64,000 nucleotides of DNA from Callorhinus ursinus. Taxonomy: Eukaryota; Chordata; Mammalia; Carnivora; Otariidae. Below the pieces are notes generated by a model. It had not been told where the DNA came from and ran no database searches. It saw only the letters and a program-made list of their open reading frames with translations. Location of the stretch: the NCBI RefSeq assembly GCF_003265705.1, contig NW_020313005.1, positions 12,668,402 to 12,732,401 of the forward strand, in the 5' to 3' direction. Numbering within the stretch: position 1 is the stretch's first letter; each line of letters starts with the position of its first letter. The translations under genes were made by a program, and so were the position numbers. Shown in pieces: positions 12,325-24,009 of this stretch.

Positions 12325-12470
12325 CTGAGAAGTGTCTTGTGTTTGGTGTAGTGCTCCACTGACACCATTTTGAAATTCTTAATAATTTTTGGACAAGGAG
12401 ACCTGTATTTTCATATTACAATGGGGCTCATAAATTATGTAACCAGTCCTAGTGGCCAGTTAAGTCTTTC
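12325..12470 (+). mobile_element. Old repeat, copy 1 of an inverted pair
   Basis: ccattttgaaattcttaata, atttttggacaaggagacct and cattttcatattacaatggg. The same family recurs in reverse at about 23880-24000. Family name unknown to me. Confidence 0.5.
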
Positions 12471-13301
12471 TAAAAAAAATAAGATTTAAACAAACCCTTA
12501 ACATATGAGACAGAATTTGGAGACTTTGGTAGGTCACTGAGGAACCACTTGAGGAAAGGGGCAAAGAGTATATTTTCCACTATAGTAAGAGACAAGGTAG
12601 GTTGAGTCCAGCCTTAAATACTGTTTAAGAAGTTGGGTCACCTTGTAGGCAGTAAGTAAAGATAGCCAGTGAACATTTTGCAATTGTAAATAAAATCAGT
12701 TTTAAAGAAGGATGAATCTAGCAATGGCACGTTAGATGGGTAATGATGAGAGACAGGGGATAACATGGAGGATATAAGAAGGTGGCTTGAAAGCTACTAT
12801 TAGAAACCTAAATTTAGAAGTCAATGTTCATGGGATGATTGTTACAACTAAATGAAGAACACGAAAGAGCAAATATCTTTCTTTGGATCCTGAGTATTTT
12901 GCTTAACACACCCATTTCTCTCATTCACATTTATTCCAAACCTAGCTGCAGATATGAGGAAAGCTACTCCATAATCTCTTCTTATGTTTTTTCCATCAAA
13001 CCTGGATTAAACTAGACATTCAAGTGCAGAGTCTATATATGTATAACCCAAAGTTTAGCATAGCCCAAGAAATAAATAGCTGTTGAATTAATTAGTGATT
13101 ATTGCATAAACAATAAAAGGAGACTATATCAGATATTCTTAGCAGGTATATAAGATAAACTTTAGCAACAGTTAGGAAGGAGTTACAAGTAAGTTCAAGA
13201 AAGTATAGACTGATAAACTATATGACCTTGTCTGTTTCATGCCTATTTTAACTTAGAGGCACTAGATTAGTATAGAAATGACACTATAGGTATTTAGAGC
13301 T

Positions 13302-13622
13302 TGTCTTAGTCTGTCAAGAGTGCTGTAACAGAATACCTTAGAATGGGTGGTTTATACAAAACAGAAATTTATTTCTCACAGTTCTGGAGGCACTGACAGA
13401 TTTAGTGTCTGGTGACAGACTGCCAACTTTTACTATGTCCTCACATGATCGAAGGGGTAAAAGAACTCTCTGGGGTCTCTTTTATAAAGGCACTACTCCC
13501 ATTCATACTATACATCCCAAACACCTTACCTCCAAATACATCACATTGGGGATTAGATTTCAATATGTGAATTGGGAGTGGGGTGATGGGGTACACATAC
13601 AGTCTATAGCAGAACCCTTTTA
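13302..13622. mobile_element. Ancient repeat, family not assigned
   Basis: ttagtctgtcaagagtgctg, aatttatttctcacagttct, ggggtctcttttataaaggc, catcacattggggattagat and acagtctatagca occur in the order of a frequent mammalian repeat. Confidence 0.55.
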
Positions 13623-13645
13623 TCTTGATCATTTATGTTAATCTT

Positions 13646-13837
13646 TTTTTAAAGATTTATTTATTTATTTATTTATTTATTTATTTGAGAGAGAGTGAGC
13701 ATGAAGGGGGGAGGGTCAAAGGGAGAAACAGATTCCCCGCTGAGCAGGGAGCCCAACGTGGGACTTGATCCTGGCACTCCAGGATCATGGCCTGAGCTGA
13801 CGGCAGTCGCTTAACCAACTGAGCCACCCAGGCACCC
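13646..13837 (-). mobile_element. Can-SINE, antisense, with perfect 16-bp target duplication
   Basis: Complement of a complete SINE with an expanded (ATTT)n tail at 13653-13687. Perfect duplication catttatgttaatctt at 13630-13645 and 13838-13853. The perfect flanks suggest a fairly recent insertion. Confidence 0.95.
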
Positions 13838-13853
13838 CATTTATGTTAATCTT

Positions 13854-15155
13854 AGATAAAGGAATGCACATTACCTACCACTAGGGAAAAGAGAGTCAAT
13901 GCACATGTGTTCAGATCAGAGACATTTTTTAAGAATTAGGGAACAAACATACCACCTAAGTCTGACATCGACTGACATGTTAGATATTACATTCTCTAGT
14001 CCCATATATCTACTTGGGAAAGGAGGAACACTATTGTGATGCACATAGCATTTTGTCATTCATTCATTATTCTTCATATATCCAATTTTGTAATTGAAGA
14101 AATAAGTATGACTTAACATTTTTATTTTTAAATTTGTTATACTAAAATTTAATTTTAACTTTTCCTGTATATTCTTGCTTTGACCTGCTTCCTAATGTCT
14201 AATCTTCATTTTAACCAAGATAGTGGACTGATCCCATGAATTCATGACTTTGTGCTTATAATACTAAGTGATCCAGCTTGGATATCTGGCTATTCTGAGT
14301 TCATCAAAGAGTTACCAACTCGTTCCTCTTTAACCTACATCATCAAGTAAAACTTTTTCTGCATTTTTCTGTGTACTTAAAAGTATGTTATTAGAATATG
14401 TGTTGGAAATTAAATACCAAGGTCCTAGTAATGGGATATGAGAGCGATTTTTACCTATTTTTAGTCTTCAGTGCATTGTTGCATGCATTTACTATTTCAT
14501 CATTATAGACATAAATGTTTTTGTCAAATAGTATTTTGTCTAGTATTTTTTCACTAGTAGCAATTAATTTTTCTATTTCAGAGAGTATGTCCAATTACTT
14601 AGGCATGCAAGTTAATATCAGCTTTCTTTAAAAATATATTAAAACCCATGCCATCATGAATGTAAATCCTTTTATATAAAGGTTTAAGAAAAAAAAAACA
14701 GTTGGAAAAATAATGTATATGTATGTTATTTCCTTATCATGGTAGGGTACTTGAAACAAATCATCCTCTGGGGAAAAAAAATACTGTACCAGGGAAATCT
14801 TTTAAGTATTCAAGAGTTTATGTCAATAATATTAATCATATCTAATAATCCATGTCTCATAGCTGATACCTAGTTTTTTTATGTTAGAAAAAATTTTTAA
14901 AATCACGCCTCACAGAATTTATATGCTATGTTACTTTTGCTTTGTAGAGAAGAATGCTTTGTATGTCTGTTAGGGGCTAGGGATGCTGGAAATGCCCTAT
15001 GTGAGCTTCTTGAGAAAGTTAAATAAACCCTAAATGAGGGCACAGAAACAGCCATCCCCAGCAGGCTTCTCACTGAGTCATTCAGCATGAGTCCTATTTA
15101 CAAGAATACTCAATTTAAGCTATCTTGTTGTTTGGATGATTCATTCCGCACAAAC
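13854..15155. other. Intronic stretch with no assignable feature
   Basis: AT-rich, without SINE or clear L1. The frame at 14903-15088 has no recognisable similarity. Confidence 0.55.
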
Positions 15156-15159
15156 ATTC

Positions 15160-15400
15160 TCAGAGTGCTTAGTATGTGCACAGCATTCTGCTAAATCCTG
15201 CTTTTAAAAAAAAAAGCTTTAAGAATATTTTACACTTTTGAAGAATTTCCCAGTAGTTCATGTATGTATGTACTTTGTTTCACTTGATTTCCCTCATGAA
15301 AGAGATAGTGCAGTTATTATCCCAATAAAGTGACTTTCCCAGAGTTGCAGGGCTAGGAAGTCACTAAACTAAGGCTAAAATTCAGGTCTTCTTATTCTGA
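15160..15400 (-). mobile_element. MIR-like element, antisense
   Basis: gtgcttagtatgtgcacagc, then gcagttattatcccaataaag, tttcccagagttgcagggc and ctaaaattcaggtcttc follow the complement of MIR, with extra sequence near 15210-15290. Confidence 0.5.
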
Positions 15401-15584
15401 GTGCAGTAGTTTCCTTATAGGAGAGTAAGAGTGGATATATATATATATAATAAAACTAAGCACTTATCAGAAAACCTACTATATCTATGGAAAACATTGA
15501 TAGACATTTGTCAAAGGAGTGAACACCAATTAAAGAAAGATTTGTCTTGGCTAAGAGTGTGATTATAGTGCCCTTTAACAGATA

Positions 15585-15725
15585 GCATTTATCAAACATT
15601 CACTATGTACCGGACATTATTATGGACTTTACTTGCATTATCACATTGCAGCTGTGAGAGAAGTTTTGCATGATAGACTAATTTTCCCAAGTTAAAAATT
15701 TAATAAGTGGTAGAGCAAGAATTGT
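15585..15725 (-). mobile_element. MIR-like element, antisense
   Basis: catttatcaaacattcacta, ttacttgcattatcacattg, ttttcccaagttaaaaat and agtggtagagcaagaattg match the order of an antisense MIR. Confidence 0.55.
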
Positions 15726-16568
15726 GTCTTCCTGAAACCTGTATATACTCTTTAAGGACCTTTTTTCCACTTTTTCCATGATCTGTTCTTATTTCCCATC
15801 CTAACTTTTTTGAAAGAAAAAAATGAGGGGAATGAGGAGGTATGTTAGGCACAGAGAAGGAAGGAAACAAGTCATTTCATGCACTCATCAGCTCACCCAG
15901 TGATCATTGGCTGCATTAGCACCAAGCTCAGCTCTGGGACTGTCCATAGTAGACCTTGGGGGTGACTTCCAAAAACATCAAGTGCTAGTTCAGAGACACG
16001 AGCATAATTAAACAGTGTCAGAACAAATGAAGTCTAGCCCAGAAAGTCCAGAAAGACTTTACCAAAGAGAAGGCCTTTGAGCTGTCTAAAAGTATCTTCT
16101 CAAGCAAAGAAAGGAGAAAGATCATCTGCAACAGAACAACAGGCAGAATTATGGGAAGTAGTCCCATGGATGAGGAAAGGTGAGAGTAAAGCTGTAGAAG
16201 CACAGGACTCTGTCATAGGAGGTGGCATCATGTTCTGAGGAGCCTTCTGTGTTGAAGTGAGGAGATTGGACTTAATCCACAAGGTAATAGGAGACAGCAC
16301 ACACTTTGAACAGCAAAGTTATATGTGCTTCCATTTTTAGGAAGTCTTAACTAGCAGTCTTATGTGGGATGAGGACATTTAGTCAAAGTGAAAGCCAATA
16401 AAGATTTGGATTTGAGTGGAGGGATGACAGTTCCTGTATTATTTCAAAGCCATAAATAAAAATTACAATAATCGAGCAACTGCTCTAGTGAGACTATGTG
16501 ACCAAGAAATGTAAATGATTTAGCCATGTTGCTGCTCTCACAGAGAGTAAACATACAGCCTCTTTCTT

Positions 16569-16673
16569 TGTTCTTTTTTTATTATAGTTGATATACAGTG
16601 TTGCCTTAGTTTCAGGTGTACACTATAGCAATTTGACTAGTCTATGCATTATGCTATGCCCAAAACAAGTGTA
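16569..16673 (-). mobile_element. Short 5'-truncated L1 insertion
   Basis: This antisense L1 3' end (attatagttgatatacagtg, then ttcaggtgtacactatagc) of about 105 bp is flanked by perfect 14-bp duplications, acagcctctttctt, at 16555-16568 and 16674-16687. It is extreme 5' truncation of a normal L1 event. Confidence 0.85.
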
Positions 16674-16704
16674 ACAGCCTCTTTCTTAAAGAGTCTTCAT
16701 TTAT

Positions 16705-16790
16705 TCAGCCATTCAACAAATATTTATTGAGCTCCCGCTATGTGGCATGCACAATGCTAGGTGCACAATGCTTGGAGCATTATGTTAAGT
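16705..16790. mobile_element. Old L2-like motif
   Basis: cattcaacaaatatttattg and agctcccgctatgtggcatg match the common motif read here as the complement of the L2 3' end. Confidence 0.4.
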
Positions 16791-19700
16791 ACTGGTTGTG
16801 GGGAAGTTCATTTGAAACAACATGTAACACAGTTTATTCATAAAGCCAGAAAAAGCAGCAAAGAAAAGACAGGATATAAAGTAAGTGTCAAACAGAACAA
16901 GAAAAGAGAGAATAACTCCTAAGAGAGAAAAAGTGAAAATGAGGTTTAAGCTTAAGAAAGCAAGCATCTGCTGTAAGTAACCATTTCATTAAAAGTGCAC
17001 TAAATTGTGGAGGTTCTCTCAGGAACTGCATACTGTGGACTGAGATTAAGTATAATGGGATCCCCCATGAATTCTTCTCATTACTTCTCTTGAAAGATCA
17101 GTAAATCTACTGAATGGGTAATTTAGGTTTAGTGTTCACAATCCATTCATTTTACTTTTAATCTTCCCTGTTTAGAACTGTAAAAATATAATGTAGGTAT
17201 AATCCAAAAGAGAAGGAATGAGCCCAAAATGAGACTATTTCAACTCCTCAAATAGTCTTGACATTGATAGAAATACAATAATAGACTTTTTATTCCTGAT
17301 AGATGTTGATGGAGCTTCAGCCAGTATAATAAAGTATTGCATACTATTAATTGCAGGAACCAAGTAAAGGACAACATAGGAAAGATAATCTATACCTCAC
17401 CCTCCTGAATTCCTCTAATCTTTATGTAATTTTTAGTGAAGACTCATCTTAATCTCATTAAGTTTTTCTTTTACTATAATTCAACAGAAAGGACAAAGGT
17501 TTGAGGACTTTTATCCAGGACAAAAAGAAATCAATAATTTGGGAAGAAAAGGTTCTGGAAAATAGACAATCAATTATTTAATCACAAGAATGCAATTTTA
17601 TAAAATAATTTTTCAAAAATGTGAGGCTGAAAAATGACTTTTAGTCATTACTTTTTCCACTGTTAAACTACCACCAATCAGTTTGTGATACTAGAAAATA
17701 GACAAGCAAATAAAAAAACAACAAAACAAAAAATAACAAGCATAGTGTTCCAGAAGCATATTTCTGGAAGTAATAAAATCCCTTTATGATTTTCTGGACC
17801 TATCCTTGGCTTTTCCATTAGACATAGGCCCCATTCTGGGTTCAGAGTGTGCATATTGATTCCTGATTAATTTGAGTACCCTATTAGGAGAGCTTCTTTG
17901 AAATCCAAGGGGAAAAAGAAATTTTTGTACCTAAGATGGACCCATACTATATAAAGTGATAAAAATATCAAAACTTATTTATAAGTATTAAATTATGTTG
18001 ATTTGAAACTGAATTATAACTTATAATGTTTATAATTTGCTTTTGTTTACCCATATTAAATCAAAGAGTTTTAAAGTATAAATTTCCTTTTCAGATTTGA
18101 AAGAAGTAAACAGGCCAGTATAGATAAGAAAATGAAATTTAAGAGTACCAATTTATCCTCAGGAAATTAACAGCATAGGACATTCTCTGGACAAATATCA
18201 CATTCTTTGAAATAATTGTTATGACATTTTAATGCACTCTTACCATGAAGCAATCCCTTGTAAATGACTAAATCAGACTATGACTTAACAATTATTTCAT
18301 GAGAGAAAACTTCAATACCTTTAGAAATTCCTATCATAAGACCAATAGAAAGGGGGAAAAAAAAACAGAAATGAAATACCAGAAAGAAGTGTTTTAAAAC
18401 ATAGTATACAGTTAAGCATTTCATTTAAATAAATACACATAATTTTACAGGTAAAAACTTCCAATGACTTCACACACTTTCAATGAACGTTAAGGAAAGA
18501 AAAAAGAATCCAAAGAATTTCTAGAAATTCTTCTTGCTTTTATGGTTTTTATAAAACCCATTGGTCTATATCAAAATAAAGGCAAGCAACTAAACTCAAA
18601 TAATTATTGGGATACTGCCCTCTAAGGACAAATACACTTTTTTTTAAAGGTAATTCACCTATTCCATCAAAAAATAAAAGATCTCTAATCTGAAGTGCTT
18701 CTCTTTGGCTTGCATTAAACATCCTTTCATATACTCAACTACTGTTAAAGAGAACTGTTGAGTTCTTTGAATATATCATTTCAAGCTATATGTATCTACA
18801 CTCATTTCAGCCAATTGTTTTTGATTGCAACATGAAAACTGAAGAGTGTATTGGAGTTTTGCTATGTTGTTATCTGAAAAAATACCTTATGAGTTGTGAA
18901 TTCCAGATCTTTGGATGTTCACACACACCGGCACACTCACCCACCCACCCCCACACACACAAATCTGTCTTTCCTGATAGGGTAAATGAAAGCCAAGATT
19001 AAGTAATGAAAGTCTGTACCTGTCATTCTAATGTGTAGGATCATCACTAATCCCATGAACTGATTCATCTAAAAGATACCTATTTATGTCCTTAACTGCA
19101 GTTGTTCAACTATGTTCTAATCATCATGCTCCCAACAAGAATCAAGTGTTTCGAAACTCCTTTGTGTTTCATAACTACACTGATAAGCAGAAATACAGGC
19201 TGACTCTACTCCCTGATGGTGATGGTTATGGGAGGAATAAATCTTCGTTATGTAAAGACACATGGCTTTGGGACCAGCAGTCTTTCACCTAAGCACCCTC
19301 ACTCTGTTGCCTACGGTGTACTTACAAAAACAATCATTCAATAAAGCTGCACAAGATAATCTTTTGACTGCTATCTTCTCATAATTAATTTCCACACGTT
19401 GCTATTCCTTTCAAAACTATTGTCTTGCCACAATATAGGCCTGTCTCTGAATGTCAAAATGATAATTTTGGCTCACTGATTATTTTTCCTATACTTTAAA
19501 TATATGAATGTTTATGCATATTTAAATATTTCTTAAATATTGTAGCTGCTAAATCATGATATGAAATATTTAATGTTCAAACTCTTTATTAGCAATCGTT
19601 GAAAACATAACTTCCATGTGTTCCTTAAAATAGGGCTTGTTTGATTTCTGTATTGTTGTCATATAAATTGTAAGGACAAAAATGGGCCCTATAACTGAAT

Positions 19701-20566
19701 GTACAAAATTCCCCTTAAACCATCTTGAACTAGGCAGATTTGCAACATTTTAAACTGGCACTTCATCCCTCTTTCAGCAAGCATCCTCTGCAGATTTAAT
19801 GATCAGGAACATCCTTCTGATGCATGCTGGGAGATATGGCTGCAGGGTACAGACCACAGCAGACAGTGTGTCAGATGAGGCAGAACTTCTGGTTAGGGGT
19901 GAGTATGCTAATAGTGCAGTCTGAAGACATGATCACCATAAATTATCATACAAAGGAATTTAAATGCATGGACTTTGAGCACATTAGTACTGTGCATTTT
20001 ACTTTCAATTTTACAATATATGTCATTTTTGCTTAACCTTTTGCCTTTGAAAAGATCACATGGAAAACTGCTTCTTAGTAACAGACAAAACCTATAGATC
20101 CAACTTCAGGGTCTAAAACACCTTTAGTAGTAAGGGGTCACTTAGTGTTTCACCAACTTAATGCCAAACAGAAATTTTAAACAGTGGAGCCACAGATACT
20201 TGGACTAAGAGATAAAATTTGTTTGTGTGTAGATGTGTTTTACAAATGCAAAGCTAGTAGAACCCTTAGGCATTTTTTTTTTCCTCCACTAACTTCTAAA
20301 TTCTGCTTCCCAAAACAGGAAAACTGAATACTTAATATGGTGGCATTTGCCACTGTTCAGTGACAGGGGTTTTTTAAGTCTGAAAATGTCAAACAGAGTC
20401 TGTGCATAAATGACAGTTAAGTGGTTTCCACTATGAACTGGGCTGCCGAATTCTGCAACCCTATAAAGTTACATCTTATTTGAATTAAGTAAATGACTAC
20501 AGCGCTAATTTCTTTTAGCACATTATTCCACAGTGTGGGAAATGCAGCTCCTAGCATGCATATTCT
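16790..20566. other. Intronic stretch, mostly unassigned
   Basis: No SINE or L1 seen. It holds an A-rich patch (17708-17742) and the CA-rich simple repeat at 18920. Part of the 23.5-kb Can-SINE-free zone. Slowly changing regulatory sequence could be here, but that cannot be judged from one species. Confidence 0.55.
18920..18962. repeat. CA- and CCCA-rich simple repeat
   Basis: cacacacaccggcacactca, then cccacccacccccacacaca. A degenerate simple repeat. Confidence 0.85.
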
Positions 20567-20700
20567 TTCTATCTCCTCCCTTCCTCCCTTCCTCCCTTCC
20601 TCCCTTCCTCCCTCCCTTCCTTCCTTCCTTCCTTCCTTTCTTCCTTCCCTTCTTCCTTCCCCCTTCTTCTCTCTCTCTCTTCCTTCTTTTCTCTTCTGTC
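20567..20700. repeat. Pyrimidine tract, (CCTT)n and (CCCTTCCT)n
   Basis: About 130 bp of almost pure C and T on the plus strand, with mixed CTTCC, CCTT and CT units. The 72-residue Ser/Leu/Pro frame over it is an artefact. Confidence 0.95.
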
Positions 20701-20704
20701 TTTT

Positions 20705-20860
20705 AGTTTGAGATACAATATACCTACAGAAAATTCCACAAATTATTTGTGTACAGGTGTATACCTCAATGAAAAATCAAATATGAATACACCATGAAAC
20801 TAAGTTCAAGACAAGTAGAACACTAACAGAATCTCACCTAGTGCCTCTCCTTTTTTGATT
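20705..20860. mobile_element. Old repeat beside a pyrimidine microsatellite
   Basis: ttgagatacaatatacctac, agaaaattccacaaattat and gtacaggtgtatacctcaa resemble a widespread antisense L1-type repeat. Family not certain. Confidence 0.35.
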
Positions 20861-20989
20861 TTAAACAATTACATTTTGAGTGATGTGAGTATTGTATGCT
20901 AAGACTCTTTGCATGATCTCTGCAAATAAAAATTCACAATCCATAGCAAAAACTTATATTTTAGATTTACTTGTCTTTTATCTACTTGA

Positions 20990-23620
20990 AGTGTTTTCCA
21001 ATCATGACTTTTAAGAATTCATTAATATTATAAAAATCTTGAGTAGGAAACATAAGGCATATAGTAAGCTTCATCATCTCTTTGTTTTAGTTGTATGTAT
21101 TATGAAAGGTTTATTGATTTTTGGTAGTGCATCCATCATTGATCCAAGTAAAATATTGTTTTGAAACAAGTGTGTATCTGAGTGAGTGGCACTTTGTCAT
21201 TTTTTTTGGTGTGTTCCTGTTCAAAAGGTTATTTGAACTTTTCTCCAAATTTATATCAAGAATGTGTATCTGTATCACCCTTTTACAAAACATCAACCTT
21301 TTAAAGTGCTCGTCCTCTCATGATATTTCATTTAAATTTTTCCTTTATGTCTTTTGAAGTTATAAGGCTCATGGAATTGCAAGCTCCATATTGCAGTCAA
21401 ATTTATGGAAAATTGCTTTCTTCTCTTGCTGTGGTCTGTTTTAGATTATGTGTATTTATTGTGTAGCACTTGCCTAGTAATTTAGAATGATGCTCCTAAA
21501 ATTGAAGCTTTCCAAATGAATAACACAATTTAGAGGTTGATAACAAGAAACTAGGTGTCTTTACAGGGTTGTGAGGGGCAAATTTAAACCAACATTCTGC
21601 TTTGTAAGTAAAATTAAACTCAACAGGGTTTAGAACATAATTCAGGTTCAACTTTTTTGTGTTCTGCTCTTTTAGCCTTTGGCTTTATGTCTAGGAGAAA
21701 ATAAAATGCATAAATGTTGAAATTACACTCAAAAGAAATTTCAAACAGGTTGCTATTGTCTGAATATTCATGCAACATTCAACTTAAGCTTTCATTCAAA
21801 GTGAGTTTGGTCAGGTCACCAATGTTCTATTATATAGTTGCTTTACTTACCTCAAATTAGTAAAAATAGCTTGCCTCTTCTGCCTGGTTGGTCTTAAACA
21901 GATTTAAAAACTTAACTAGGGGTTTTGGTTCCTCTATTTTTTTATTTTTACTATTTTTGTTAACAGCTCCTGAAAATTGAAGGAACTTGGATATTTGACT
22001 ATTGCTGTTTTCCAGGTTGGCTTGTGAAATAAAACTCAAAATAGTTTTACCCTGCCATTCTTTCTCCCATTCCCATTCATTGATTTGTAAACTTGGGGAA
22101 TTCTAATAGTACAGGACACAGGACATTTTAAATAGAGTTTTTCTAATGATGGCTACAATTCCAGCAGCAGAATCCTTAAAGTGCATTTATTCAAGTATGT
22201 GTCACATAAAAATGGGAACAGCAAAGACAATTCCATCATACATCTTCCTATGGAATGCCATCATTGGATTATCTCAGCAGTTCACTTTGCTCAGCATCTT
22301 ACCAAGTCCTAAAATTTTTCTCCAGGCCTCATAAGGACGTCAAATTGGAGCTCAGGTGTGTAGCCCTAAGACCTTGTCATTGCCTGCTTAGAATCTGAGT
22401 GTTCGTAACTACTCTAAAGCTATATTTCCCCCAAATGCTTGTTTCCACTGTTGCTTCATTTTGCTTGTAAATGTCAGTTCTTTTATTCGCCTCTTTTCTA
22501 CTATTTTTATCATCCTCCAAAAATTGAATTTTCCCATAAATAATCATCTGAAGCATAAAATCACTTGCTTTCACATATTTAATATTCAGTGAACCAGCAT
22601 TATTGCAGCACCACAAGTAATTTGGAGAGCCATAATAGAAGTAATGAATGTGTTAAAATAAATTATTCTGCTGAAATACAAAAGGAAGTTAAAGCCACAC
22701 CTGGACATCTGTACACAATTTAAGTCACTTATTCAAGTGTGGTATAGCAACAAAACAGAAAGTAAGACTAAACAATGCTATAGGGAAACTCTTTACAGAT
22801 AGATAGAACTGTATTATGTTATCCAGGGCACAAGACATTGATCATCAAGAGGTAACATGGGAGAGTACACGATTTGTAAAGAACTGATAACTCCCAAGGA
22901 ATTTGAGAGATGATCAAACACAATATTAAAGACTCCAGAGAAAGGAGTGTTAGTTTTTTGTTACTTTATTTTACAAAAATGAATGTTAGAATTATGTTTT
23001 CCCAAGCCAATATAAGAGTAGAAAACTATCTTGGTTTAAAGAATAAAATGTGTTTAGCTGAGCTGTGGTAACTGGGACCAGAACATAAGTTCTGTTTATT
23101 CTGCCAATAGGCAGAAAAAAGAGTTTAAAAATTCACTTCTTCATTCAGATTTTATATTCATATTACTCTGTTTATTAATACAAAACAGTAGGTCAAGAAC
23201 TCTTAGAATAGTCAAAGAATAATCAATAATCCTTTGGCTCCTCCTGAATGCATACCTTATATGCTCTCCTTTCTCAAAACTTGGACAACAATTTTCATTT
23301 CCTGTGTTACAACTTACAGAATGAATCTGATGTTTAATAAATTGAATTTGAGAGGAAAGACTCCACCCTAGGATGTAATTTGTTGAGAGATATCTCACTG
23401 TTTTTTAACCACTCACCCCTTCTTATTCAACTTGGTGTTCAACCTGTCTTTCAACTTTATTTGCTTTAAACTTTCCATCAATCCAGTTCTATTTATTCTT
23501 TTCAAGAAAGATTTTTCCTTTAATATTTTACTTTGAGTCTCTCCCAACCCACCTAGTCACCTTTCACTGCAAATCTAAAACTACTAAAAGTTTGACTGTT
23601 TTGTTAATTAAATAAGTCAA
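20990..23620. other. Intronic stretch, unassigned
   Basis: AT-rich, with short chance frames only. No repeat family recognised with confidence. Confidence 0.55.
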
Positions 23621-23879
23621 CAGGTATGTATTGATAATCTGGTATTCATTTACTCACACATTCATTTGGTACCTGCTCTGTATCAAGCTCTGAGCTAGGC
23701 ACATAGATGGAAAGATGAAGGCACCAAAGTCTCAGCCCTCTGTGGGGACTTATGGCCTCAAGTGTGAGAGGCATCTTTGGGAATGGCATGAGAAACCCTA
23801 AAAAAGTAAAGCTCCCTGGAAACTTTCAGTCTTTTAGGAGAAATAATGCAATACTAGGAGACAACATTGGCATAGCTAT

Positions 23880-24000
23880 AGGACTACATAATTTGTGGGA
23901 ACCAGTGCAAACTAAAAATGCAGAGCCCCTTGGTCAAAACTTCATAAGAATTTAAAGACAATGATAGCAGAGCATTAATCCAAGTATGGAGACCTTCTTT
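23880..24000 (-). mobile_element. Old repeat, copy 2 (reverse of 12325-12470)
   Basis: gcagagccccttggtcaaaa, cttcataagaatttaaag and gcagagcattaatccaagta are a diverged reverse complement of the copy near 12.4 kb. Confidence 0.5.
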
Positions 24001-24009
24001 TTTTTATGC

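Noticed and set aside
20493..20711. Ser/Leu/Pro-rich 72-codon frame resembling a low-complexity protein
   Set aside because: It is a translation of the CCTT microsatellite.
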